A stretch of DNA of 64,000 nt from assembly GCA_045648445.1 (NCBI GenBank), contig JAZRNY010000023.1:9416-73415 (forward strand), written 5' to 3'. Shown in pieces: positions 16,338 through 24,072 of the stretch (position 1 is its first letter; each line of letters begins with the position of its first letter). The translations under genes and the position numbers were made by a program. This DNA comes from SIG607 sp045648445. Its GTDB lineage: Bacteria > Bacillota > Clostridia > Oscillospirales > Acutalibacteraceae. Below the pieces are notes generated by a model that saw only the letters and a list, made by a program, of their open reading frames with translations, did no database searches and was not told where the DNA came from.

Positions 16338-18204
16338 AATGTCTTTTAAGATATTTTGAAAGTAGGTCGAATTTGGTTACCCAGTCGTCACACACCGAGT
16401 CGATAACAGGTTTTAGTTCGTCAAGCTTATTTCTGTAGTCGTTACAGTATTTTTTAACCGTTTCTTCGGTATCGTTATATTTTGCAATATAAATATCGGC
16501 AAAAATCGGTACAAGGAATGAATGGGCGTAAAGATACTGCCAATCTGCAGAAGTTTCTTTATATTTTTCAATATAATACTCTCTGAATTTTTCTACAGTT
16601 TCCTTTAAAATAGTATAACTCTCTTTAACCTCTTGAGCGGTAAGTTTTACTTCACCGATAACAAAGGGTAAATTGGTAAGCTCTGAAAGTTTTTTAAGAT
16701 ATTCTTCCACAGTCTTTGCATTATCGCCAAACGCAGAAGCAAAATATTCATTCTTTATATCATCAAAACTTTTTCCCTTATTCCAAAGGTTTTGCGCCAT
16801 TGTATATTGAGGAAGTCCCGTTGGGAATGCGGCGCGTATAGTCTGACAACTTAACATTCCGTTAAGTCCTATTCTTCCTAAATCTTTCATATCACGGCTT
16901 ATAAGCTCGGCAACGTGGAAATATCCTTGGTCAACGTGATGATTCCAGATAAGTTGGTAGTCAAAAACACAAGAGTCGCCCTTATAATTTTCCTGCCATT
17001 TTTTAAGATAAGCAACGTTTAATTCACACGTATCGCGCTTCATATCCTGATTATGTACAAAGGGCGCAGTTTCGGGAAGATTATCCAAATCAACCTCGTC
17101 ATAGGAATGTGCAAAGGACCTTGCAATAGGACAGAATTTTAAAACGAAGCGGTCGCTTTCATTTAATTTTTCCTTTATTGGCGCAAACAAGGTATCGGCA
17201 TAAACCGTAAAGTGAATTTTTGTATCAATACCCTCTTTGGTAAGCTTTTCGTCAAGCATATTAAGCAGGTCAACGTAATGGTCGGAAGGACGTTTTTTAA
17301 GACATTCCTCACATTCACAGTGATTTCTGCCACCGTCTCCCAAAGAAAATGCAAGATAATGAACGTTTTTATGATTTTTGGCATATTCTACTGCAAAATC
17401 GGTAACCTTTTCCTTAACTCCCTGCTTTGAAAAGCAAAGCTGAGTGCTCATAGGCATATTGTTAAAGAGTTTTCTTTCGCCCTTGTAGAGCGCAACCGCG
17501 CTTTTAAATTCTTCGCTTATTTCATTTTCGTATTTACCCCAACCCGTTGCCTCAACACCGTAAGGAGCGGTATTCCAACCGTGACCGATAGCGTGGTAAA
17601 CAAGGCTTCTTTTAGCAACCTCATCCTCTAAACAACTATTAATTGCGGCAACGTCTTTATCGGTAATATCGTTACCGTAATAACGTTGAAAGAAGGTTGT
17701 TGGAGTAAAAAACTGCGAATAATAACCATTCATAGCAACTTTTGGAAGCCAATCGATAGTGTTATAAACGTGCTCGTAACCTACCGAGCCCTCAATACAA
17801 ATACCTCTGTGCTTATAACTTTCGGTTTCGTTAATTTTAACCGTTAAATCGCTATAATCTAAATTTCTTTCGGGGATTTTTTCTCCGTCTTTTCCGGGAT
17901 ATAAAAAGCGACAACCAAGTTCGGTCATAAAACGGTAAGCGGAAAAAAGTACGCTTCTTTCATTGCTGCCCGTAATAATGCCCACACCGTTTTCCACGTC
18001 TATAAAAATGCGATCCTTTTCGGAATACTCTATACTATCATCAAGTCCCACCCATACGGCATTTTTTACCGTTTCATCCTTTTTATCGTAACGTCTTACG
18101 TCTAACACTATATTTTTATCCATAGCCTTTATAAGACGAACTATTTCTTTAGTTGCAAAACCTATCGTTTGGTTTTTACCGATTTGCGCTAAAATAAGTC
18201 GCAT
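16336..18204 (-). CDS. DUF4838 domain protein, GH20/alpha-glucuronidase-like
   Basis: This 622-residue protein has an N-terminal alpha/beta domain like the accessory domain of GH20 and GH67 enzymes (GNERSVLFSAYRFMTELGCRFLYPG-like, with no more than that resemblance used). A large DUF4838 TIM-barrel-like region (about 130-500) contains FSLGDGGRNHCECEECLKKR. There is no signal peptide, so it acts in the cytoplasm. DUF4838 proteins are presumed glycosidases of unknown substrate. I moved the start to ATG 18204 because GGGGGA lies 8 bases upstream; the longer frame has no such site. It is probably monocistronic. Confidence 0.82.
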   Translation of the reverse strand: MRLILAQIGKNQTIGFATKEIVRLIKAMDKNIVLDVRRYDKKDETVKNAVWVGLDDSIEYSEKDRIFIDVENGVGIITGSNERSVLFSAYRFMTELGCRFLYPGKDGEKIPERNLDYSDLTVKINETESYKHRGICIEGSVGYEHVYNTIDWLPKVAMNGYYSQFFTPTTFFQRYYGNDITDKDVAAINSCLEDEVAKRSLVYHAIGHGWNTAPYGVEATGWGKYENEISEEFKSAVALYKGERKLFNNMPMSTQLCFSKQGVKEKVTDFAVEYAKNHKNVHYLAFSLGDGGRNHCECEECLKKRPSDHYVDLLNMLDEKLTKEGIDTKIHFTVYADTLFAPIKEKLNESDRFVLKFCPIARSFAHSYDEVDLDNLPETAPFVHNQDMKRDTCELNVAYLKKWQENYKGDSCVFDYQLIWNHHVDQGYFHVAELISRDMKDLGRIGLNGMLSCQTIRAAFPTGLPQYTMAQNLWNKGKSFDDIKNEYFASAFGDNAKTVEEYLKKLSELTNLPFVIGEVKLTAQEVKESYTILKETVEKFREYYIEKYKETSADWQYLYAHSFLVPIFADIYIAKYNDTEETVKKYCNDYRNKLDELKPVIDSVCDDWVTKFDLLSKYLKRH

Positions 18205-18303
18205 TTTTATTCCCCCGTTTTTTATTTTCATAATTTTATTTTAGCACAAACAAATTTTATTTTAAATACGTTATTTGATTAAATTTATATGGTATTCGAG
18301 CAT

Positions 18304-18330
18304 AAAAAAACTCTTCTTGCGAAGAGTTTT
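18304..18330. terminator. Terminator of the zinc-ribbon membrane protein gene
   Basis: The hairpin AAAACTCTTC / GAAGAGTTTT with a TTGC loop overlaps the stop codon at 18329. It is A/T-flanked on both sides and may work in both directions. Confidence 0.75.
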
Positions 18331-18760
18331 ACTTATACTTAACAAATCTGCTGACCTTTTTCTTTTTTGAGGGGTCGGTTGTAGGACAGTCTATACTGTA
18401 CTGCGCCTTGCAGTTTTCACATTCATTAGTCCCCATTTTATTTATGGTGCCGCACTTTATACAGGTCCAGTTTCCCATAGAATAAGGTGCCTCTTTTTCG
18501 GTTGGCTTTTCTTTTTCGGGCGCATCTTTATTAACAATATCCTCAAGCACCTTTACTTTATAACGAAGTTTTGACATAGTATATTCAAGTTCGTCAATAT
18601 CGTTAATATTATGTATTATAGCGATAATGGGAACAAGGGTTAAAAGATTTAACGCGCTTAAAAATACAGCGGCAAAAACAGAGGTATAAAGCAACACAAA
18701 AAAAGCAACAACCGCCAATATTATTTCAATTATAAGAAGCGTATAAAGCAATTTTTTCAT
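18329..18760 (-). CDS. Small membrane protein with C-terminal zinc ribbon
   Basis: This 143-residue protein has two hydrophobic segments (about 5-25 and 30-50), then a short coiled region and a linker rich in lysine, glutamate and proline. A zinc ribbon WTCIKCGTINKMGTNECENC follows at about 98-117, and the tail is basic. This is a common but uncharacterised architecture in Clostridia. ATG at 18760 is preceded by AAGGTGAG; the longer frame would use a GTG inside that site. Confidence 0.8.
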   Translation of the reverse strand: MKKLLYTLLIIEIILAVVAFFVLLYTSVFAAVFLSALNLLTLVPIIAIIHNINDIDELEYTMSKLRYKVKVLEDIVNKDAPEKEKPTEKEAPYSMGNWTCIKCGTINKMGTNECENCKAQYSIDCPTTDPSKKKKVSRFVKYK

Positions 18761-18967
18761 GATACTCACCTTTAAATTTAATTTAATTTATTTTATTATA
18801 CCATATTTTTCTTATAAGTAAAGAACATAAAGTGCACTCTATTCCCCAAAAAATCCACCGCGAAAGGTGTTTATAATCAAAGGTATATTTACATTGTCAG
18901 AATTTGCATTAAAAGTTTTTCGAAAATTTTACGCTTTCATATTGCAAAATAACTATAAATTCGCAAC

Positions 18968-18997
18968 AAAAAACTGCCCTATAATTTAGGGCAGTTT
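18968..18997. terminator. Terminator of the P-loop protein gene
   Basis: The stem AAACTGCCCT / AGGGCAGTTT has a 7-base loop. The rest of the 250-base gap (18761-19010) is AT-rich and shows nothing else I can name. Confidence 0.75.
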
Positions 18998-19010
18998 ATG
19001 TTTTTTAAAA

Positions 19011-19424
19011 CTATTTTTCTACGTAAGCAAGAACTTCAGCAGGGAGTTCATCTTCGTTAGCAGAAACGGTAAAGAAGAATTCAATATTTGTTTCTTTTGA
19101 AATATCATCAATTTTTTTAAGGAAATCTGCAAGTTCTTTATAATCGCGGGAACCGATACGAAGGGTAGCATCGCCAAATACGTCGGTAACGTCGTAATTT
19201 CCTGCGCAAACACCGCATATCATACCGTAATAAGCATCAAATCCATTAATACCGTAATGGTCAGCGTCTATAAGTCTTACTTTATGAGTAATATTAAACT
19301 TTAAAGTATCACCCTGTTCAAAGCAAACTACGCAACCGTTACTTTTTTCGGCGGCAGCGTTTACAACGTCCATTAAACGTTTTGTTTTGCCGGAACCCTT
19401 TTTACCAATGATGATTTTTACCAT
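19011..19424 (-). CDS. Small P-loop NTPase-like protein, unknown function
   Basis: The 137-residue product begins MVKIIIGKKGSGKTKRLMDV, a Walker A motif at residues 7-14. The rest suggests a compact alpha/beta fold with no clear Walker B. Similar short proteins are conserved in Clostridia without assigned function. AAAAGGAGCTG lies upstream of the ATG. It follows pgi by 42 bases in the same direction and could be co-transcribed with it. Confidence 0.8.
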   Translation of the reverse strand: MVKIIIGKKGSGKTKRLMDVVNAAAEKSNGCVVCFEQGDTLKFNITHKVRLIDADHYGINGFDAYYGMICGVCAGNYDVTDVFGDATLRIGSRDYKELADFLKKIDDISKETNIEFFFTVSANEDELPAEVLAYVEK

Positions 19425-19466
19425 AATAACCAGCTCCTTTTATATTCACCGCTTAAAGCGGATATT

Positions 19467-20807
19467 TTACTGTCCTAATCTCTTTTCGAGTTCAGCCTTT
19501 TGCGCTTCATAACCGGGCTTACCAAGAAGAGCAAACATATTTTTCTTATAACTTTCAACACCGGGTTGGTCAAAAGGATTAACACCTAAAACGTAACCCG
19601 AAATTGCACAAGCCTTTTCGAAGAAGTAAATAAGTCTGCCAAGGTTATCTTCGTCAGCCTTATCTACGTTTATAACAAGGTTAGGCACACCGCCGTCGGT
19701 ATGAGCAAGTACCGTACCCTCGAAAGCCTTTTCATTAACAAAGGACATTGGTTTTCCTGCAAGGAAGTTAAGTCCGTCGCCGTCGTTTTCTTCCTTTTCG
19801 ATAACCAAATCACTGCCTGTGTCTTTAATGGCTACAACCGTTTCGAAAAGTATTCTGCTACCGTCCTGAATGTACTGACCCATAGAGTGAAGGTCGGTAG
19901 AAAAAGTAACAGATGCAGGGAAAATACCTTTATTATCTTTGCCTTCGCTTTCGCCGAAAAGTTGTTTGTACCACTCAGCCATCATAGTAAATCTGGGTTC
20001 GTAACTAACAAGCATTTCAACGGCTTTACCTTTGCGGTAAAAAGCGTTACGAATAGCGGCGTACTGATAACAGCCGTTTTTATTAATATCCTTTACTTCG
20101 TATTCTTTAGCGGCAGCCTGAGCACCCTTCATTAATGCATCAATATCGGCGCCTGCAGCAGCAATAGGAAGAAGACCTACGGCAGTAAGAACCGAGAAAC
20201 GTCCGCCAACGTCATCGGGAACTACAAAACACTCGTAACCTTTTTCGTCGGCAAGTTGTTTTAAGGTGCCTCTGGCGCGGTCGGTAGTGCAGTAAATGCG
20301 TTCGGCTGCTTCTTTTTCACCGTATTTTTCTTCCATAAACTTTCTGAGCACTCTGAAAGCAACGGCAGGTTCGGTGGTAGTACCGCTTTTTGAAATTATA
20401 TTTAGCGATACGCGTTTGCCTTCGCAAAGAGCGAGAATGTCGTTAAGGTAAGAACCGCTTATAGAATTACCTGCGAAATAAATTTCGGGGGAATTGCCTT
20501 TAATGTTATTATAAAAAGGTCCCTTTAAAAATTCGATAGCAGCCCTTGCGCCAAGATAACTGCCGCCGATACCTATTACTATAAGAATATCGGTATCGTT
20601 TTTGATTTTTTCGGCAGATTTTTTAATTCTTTCAAATTCTTCTTTATCGTAATCAAAAGGAAGGTTTATCCAACCGAGGAAATCGTTGCCTAAACCGTTT
20701 TTATTTTCAAGAGTATCATGCGCTGCATAAATTGCAGGAGCAATACCCACCAAATCGTTTTCGTTAAGAAAGTCTTTTGCGTAGTCGAAACTAAAATTGA
20801 TTGCCAT
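19467..20807 (-). CDS. pgi: Glucose-6-phosphate isomerase
   Basis: This 446-residue enzyme interconverts glucose-6-phosphate and fructose-6-phosphate. Family signatures include GIGGSYLGARAAIEFL (about 76), ISKSGTTTEPAVAFR (about 140), DDVGGRFSVLTAVGLLP (about 198), and a C-terminal NPFDQPGVESYKKNMF with the catalytic lysine region. I placed the start at ATG 20807 (MAINFSFDYA) because AAGGAG lies just upstream; the longer frame adds 19 unsupported residues. Confidence 0.97.
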   Translation of the reverse strand: MAINFSFDYAKDFLNENDLVGIAPAIYAAHDTLENKNGLGNDFLGWINLPFDYDKEEFERIKKSAEKIKNDTDILIVIGIGGSYLGARAAIEFLKGPFYNNIKGNSPEIYFAGNSISGSYLNDILALCEGKRVSLNIISKSGTTTEPAVAFRVLRKFMEEKYGEKEAAERIYCTTDRARGTLKQLADEKGYECFVVPDDVGGRFSVLTAVGLLPIAAAGADIDALMKGAQAAAKEYEVKDINKNGCYQYAAIRNAFYRKGKAVEMLVSYEPRFTMMAEWYKQLFGESEGKDNKGIFPASVTFSTDLHSMGQYIQDGSRILFETVVAIKDTGSDLVIEKEENDGDGLNFLAGKPMSFVNEKAFEGTVLAHTDGGVPNLVINVDKADEDNLGRLIYFFEKACAISGYVLGVNPFDQPGVESYKKNMFALLGKPGYEAQKAELEKRLGQ

Positions 20808-20835
20808 ATTATTTCTCCTTGGTTTTGTTATATTT

Positions 20836-20864
20836 ATTGTACTATAAACTGCTTTGTTTTTCAA
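20836..20864 (-). promoter_or_regulatory. Promoter of pgi
   Basis: TTGAAA (20859-20864) and TACAAT (20836-20841) are 17 bases apart on the minus strand, just above the pgi start. Confidence 0.6.
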
Positions 20865-20906
20865 CTAAAAATTTTAATTTTTTTATAAATTTTTCACAAT
20901 TTCAGC

Positions 20907-22097
20907 CTATGGCGTTAATAAATACTTGAGCAATATAGCAAAAGAACGCCATATATTGATACCATAGACGTCCTCATCGGCATTAATCGCCAAAACTCCT
21001 ATTTCTTCGCCGTCGCAAAGTATCCTAAGTTCGCCTATTTTGTCGCCTTTTTTTATGGGTGCAGTAAGGTAATCAGGCAAAATGAGTTCTGTTTTTATTT
21101 TATCTTTTTGGTTTTTCTTTATAAGTACTTTATAATTTTCACTTTGCTGAACCATTACGCTTCGTTTTACACCCTTTTTAACGTCAATTGTTTTTGGAAG
21201 ATTTTCACCCGTATTAATTTCTGCGTTGCAATAGTTTGCAAAACCGAAATTAAGAAGTTTTTGACAGGCTGAAAAACGGTTTGCGCTGGTATCAGCGCCC
21301 ATTGCTACCGCTATCAGATTTAAATTATCTCTACTTGCACTTGCGCTAAGGCAATATCCTGCATCGGATGTTGTACCCGTTTTAAGACCCGTGCAACCGT
21401 CATAAAAACGCACAAGTTTATTAGTGCTGACAAGTTGTGACTGTCCGTTTCTGAGAGTATCCATCCAAAGTGTAGTATATTCGGTTATTTTTTTGTGCTT
21501 TAAAAGTTCTTTTGACATAAGCGCCACGTCATAGGCGGTGCTATAGTGGTTTTCGGCGTCAAGTCCGGTTGAATTTATAAAATTAGTATTGTTCATACCC
21601 AAAGACTTGGCTTTAGAATTCATTAAAACCACAAAACTCTCTTCGCTTCCCGCTACGGCCTCGGCAAGCAGTACGGTAGCATCGTTTGCCGAAACAACCG
21701 CCACTGCTTTTATAAGGTCGTTAACGGTCATTTCCTCACCCGGTTCGAGCCATATCTGACTGCCACCAAGTTTAGCCGCCGTATCACTGCAGGTTAACAC
21801 CGTTTCGTATGTAAACTGTCCGTTTTCTATAGCCTCCATAACCAAAATCAACGCCATTATTTTAGTAATTGACGCCGGCGGAAGTTTTTCATCTGCATTT
21901 TCACTAAATAAAATTTTGCCCGAATCTGCATCCATAAGCACCGCGCTTTTAACGTTACTTAGCGGAACTCCAACCTCTATTTCCCCTACTACAGGAAGGG
22001 GAGAATAATCAACCTCTTCCTCACTAATTATTTGTGCGTTAACTTTTATAGGTATAATCATAACTATACACAAAACTAATGCTATAAATCTTTTCAT
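20907..22097 (-). CDS. D-alanyl-D-alanine carboxypeptidase (penicillin-binding protein 5 family)
   Basis: This 396-residue DacA/DacF-type enzyme trims the terminal D-Ala of peptidoglycan stem peptides. A signal peptide (about 1-22) is followed by the S11 peptidase motifs SxxK in PPASITKIMA, SxN in VVSANDATV and KTG in CTGLKTGTTSDAG, then a C-terminal PBP5_C-like beta domain. There is a hydrophobic C-terminal end that may anchor it. I chose ATG 22097 over 22106 because GGGGG lies 10 bases upstream; that site is inside a terminator-like stem. Confidence 0.92.
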   Translation of the reverse strand: MKRFIALVLCIVMIIPIKVNAQIISEEEVDYSPLPVVGEIEVGVPLSNVKSAVLMDADSGKILFSENADEKLPPASITKIMALILVMEAIENGQFTYETVLTCSDTAAKLGGSQIWLEPGEEMTVNDLIKAVAVVSANDATVLLAEAVAGSEESFVVLMNSKAKSLGMNNTNFINSTGLDAENHYSTAYDVALMSKELLKHKKITEYTTLWMDTLRNGQSQLVSTNKLVRFYDGCTGLKTGTTSDAGYCLSASASRDNLNLIAVAMGADTSANRFSACQKLLNFGFANYCNAEINTGENLPKTIDVKKGVKRSVMVQQSENYKVLIKKNQKDKIKTELILPDYLTAPIKKGDKIGELRILCDGEEIGVLAINADEDVYGINIWRSFAILLKYLLTP

Positions 22098-22126
22098 AAA
22101 AAACATACCCCCTATTAAGAGGTATG
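22098..22126 (-). terminator. Terminator-like hairpin that also contains the D,D-carboxypeptidase ribosome binding site
   Basis: On the minus strand CATACCTC pairs with GGGGTATG around a 7-base loop, followed by TTTTTT and directly by ATG 22097. It would end the LUD/mnmA transcript. The GGGGG that should serve as Shine-Dalgarno for the carboxypeptidase gene lies in its 3' arm. Confidence 0.6.
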
Positions 22127-22140
22127 CTTTTAAACCTTAT

Positions 22141-22785
22141 TTAATAACCTAAGTCCTCGTTACAAATTATTACTTTTATTCTGTCTTTAATAAGTTGACA
22201 GGACTGAACTATATAACTGCAACAAATTCTGCTTTCACTTTTGCAACCATCAGACAAAGAATTTCCGTTTATTGCCATACATTCGTTTTTATATGTGCAA
22301 TAGTTGTTTTTAGCAAGTCGTTGGCAGTTTTTAGGTGCGGCAATTTCCTTTATTCTTTTAAAGCCTTCTTCGGCATTTTTAACTATTTTGTTTTTGCCTA
22401 CTACCACAACAACGCTACGAGGTCCGTAAACTAACGCGGCTCCGCGATTTCCGAAACCGTCAACGTTTATAAGTTCTCCCTTTTGACTAACGGCATTACT
22501 TGAAGTTAAAAACACGTCGCTGAGCAGCGCTTTTCTTAAACATTCCATTCTTTCTTCATTGGTAAGATTTTCGTTATAACGGTCAATTACGTTATATCCG
22601 CCGCCCCTAACTAAACCGGTAGCGCCTATTTCCTTTAATGTCATACTTCCGCCAAGCCCTATAACGTCATTTTCATTAATAAGACCCTTTAAAATATTTA
22701 AGGCTTCTTCTTTATTCTCGGCATAAAAAGGAACCATATTGTTCTTCTTTAATGCTTCCATAGTTATTTTAATTTGTTCGTTCAC
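22141..22785 (-). CDS. LUD domain protein (LutC/YkgG-like)
   Basis: This 214-residue LUD-domain protein has the family motifs GLGGSMTLKEIG (about 42) and LTSSNAVSQKGELINVDGFGNR (21 residues in full; seen around 93-113). The C-terminus has extra cysteines (YCTYKNEC and SRICCSY), suggesting a metal or disulfide feature. LutC takes part in lactate oxidation, but no lutA or lutB is present, so a role in lactate use is not supported here. It overlaps mnmA by four bases (ATGA). Confidence 0.85.
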   Translation of the reverse strand: MNEQIKITMEALKKNNMVPFYAENKEEALNILKGLINENDVIGLGGSMTLKEIGATGLVRGGGYNVIDRYNENLTNEERMECLRKALLSDVFLTSSNAVSQKGELINVDGFGNRGAALVYGPRSVVVVVGKNKIVKNAEEGFKRIKEIAAPKNCQRLAKNNYCTYKNECMAINGNSLSDGCKSESRICCSYIVQSCQLIKDRIKVIICNEDLGY

Positions 22786-23831
22786 GCTATGGTACCTCCA
22801 CCTATTACTATATCATCATTATAAAATACTGCTGCCTGTCCCGGCGCGGCGGCGCGCTGAGGCTCATCAAAAATAAGCACGGCGCCATTTTCACCGTCTG
22901 CCTTCAGGGTGGCAGGCGCTTCTTTATGGCGGTATCTTAGTTTGGCGGTTACTCGCATTTCACCCTCTAATTTTTCAAAAGGAATATAGTTAACATCCTT
23001 TAAATGCACAGTATTATTAAAAAGCAAGGATTCATCTTCACTTATTATAACCTGATTCTTTTGGGCGTTTTTGCTTATTACAAAGGCAGGTTTACCGAGG
23101 GCAATTCCAAGTCCCTTTCGCTGACCTACGGTATAACGTATCATACCTTTGTGTTTGCCTATTTTTTTACCATTTGGCAAAACATAGTCGCCTTCACTTT
23201 GGGCTTTGCCCGTATAACGTTCAATGAAACCTGCATAATCTCCATCAGGCACAAAACATATATCCTGACTGTCGGGACGGTCTGCAACCTCTAAGCCGAT
23301 TTCTCTTGCCTTTTCTCTCACCTGCTCCTTAGTAATACTGCTAAGGGGCATTAAAATTCTACTAAGTTCACTTTGGGTTAGTTTATAAAGCATATAGGTT
23401 TGGTCTTTACTGTTGTCTTCAGGCTTTTTAAGAAGGTAAACTCCATCGTTCGTTTTTTCGATTTTACTGTAATGACCCGTTGCAACAAAATCTGCACCCA
23501 ACTGGTCTGCAATGTTTAACATTTCGCTGAACTTAACTTCCTTATTACAAACGATGCAAGGATTAGGGGTTTCACCCGCTTCATAACAGGCAACAAAATT
23601 ATCAATTACTTTTTTGCAAAAACACTGGCGTTTATTGACTACGATATGTTCGATGCCTATTTTATCGCATACTGCCTTAGCATCTCTTAAATCGTCGGTG
23701 GCACCATCGGTTTCGTTTTCCCTATATAAAGAAAGTGTAACGCCTATTACGTTATAACCTTGTTCCTTTAAAACGGCTGCCGCTACCGAAGAGTCAACAC
23801 CGCCGCTCATTCCTATAATAACTTTTTTCAT
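22782..23831 (-). CDS. mnmA: tRNA-specific 2-thiouridylase MnmA
   Basis: The 349-residue enzyme thiolates U34 of Lys, Glu and Gln tRNAs. The PP-loop is GMSGGVDSSVAAAVL (about 8-22). The catalytic cysteines are in NPCIVCNKEVKF (about 99) and SQDICFVPDGDY (about 195). The TVGQRKGLGIA motif is present. It is first gene of an operon with the LUD protein; the promoter -10 TATAAT lies near 23850. Confidence 0.96.
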   Translation of the reverse strand: MKKVIIGMSGGVDSSVAAAVLKEQGYNVIGVTLSLYRENETDGATDDLRDAKAVCDKIGIEHIVVNKRQCFCKKVIDNFVACYEAGETPNPCIVCNKEVKFSEMLNIADQLGADFVATGHYSKIEKTNDGVYLLKKPEDNSKDQTYMLYKLTQSELSRILMPLSSITKEQVREKAREIGLEVADRPDSQDICFVPDGDYAGFIERYTGKAQSEGDYVLPNGKKIGKHKGMIRYTVGQRKGLGIALGKPAFVISKNAQKNQVIISEDESLLFNNTVHLKDVNYIPFEKLEGEMRVTAKLRYRHKEAPATLKADGENGAVLIFDEPQRAAAPGQAAVFYNDDIVIGGGTIA

Positions 23832-23880
23832 TTTATCACCAAATATATTATATTATATTTTCTTTCCTTGCGCAACAAGA

Positions 23881-23906
23881 AAAAACTGCCCCGAAGAGCA
23901 GTTTTT
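23881..23906. terminator. Terminator of the feo operon
   Basis: The stem AAAAACTGC / GCAGTTTTT has an 8-base loop and lies just after the FeoB-associated protein gene on the minus strand. Confidence 0.8.
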
Positions 23907-23913
23907 AGCAAAC

Positions 23914-24063
23914 TTATTTTTTGTGACAATCGTTCTTCATAGAACATCCGTCGCAACCGCAAGAACAAGAGTTCTTGCCTTTTTTCTTTTTTATTATTTC
24001 ATTTATTAAAATTGACACAACTAAAATGGCAATTATAGATGCAATAATAATTGTTGGCCACAT
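23914..24063 (-). CDS. FeoB-associated cysteine-rich membrane protein
   Basis: This 49-residue product starts with ATG at 24063 and was found by reading the gap below feoB. Residues 1-22 form one membrane helix (MWPTIIIASIIAILVV...), followed by a lysine-rich turn. The cysteine-rich end has NSCSCGCDGCSM and a final NDCHKK. This is the PF12669-type partner of FeoB in Firmicutes; it may hand iron on or bind it at the membrane. It sits 9 bases downstream of feoB. Confidence 0.88.
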   Translation of the reverse strand: MWPTIIIASIIAILVVSILINEIIKKKKGKNSCSCGCDGCSMKNDCHKK

Positions 24064-24072
24064 AAATATTAC

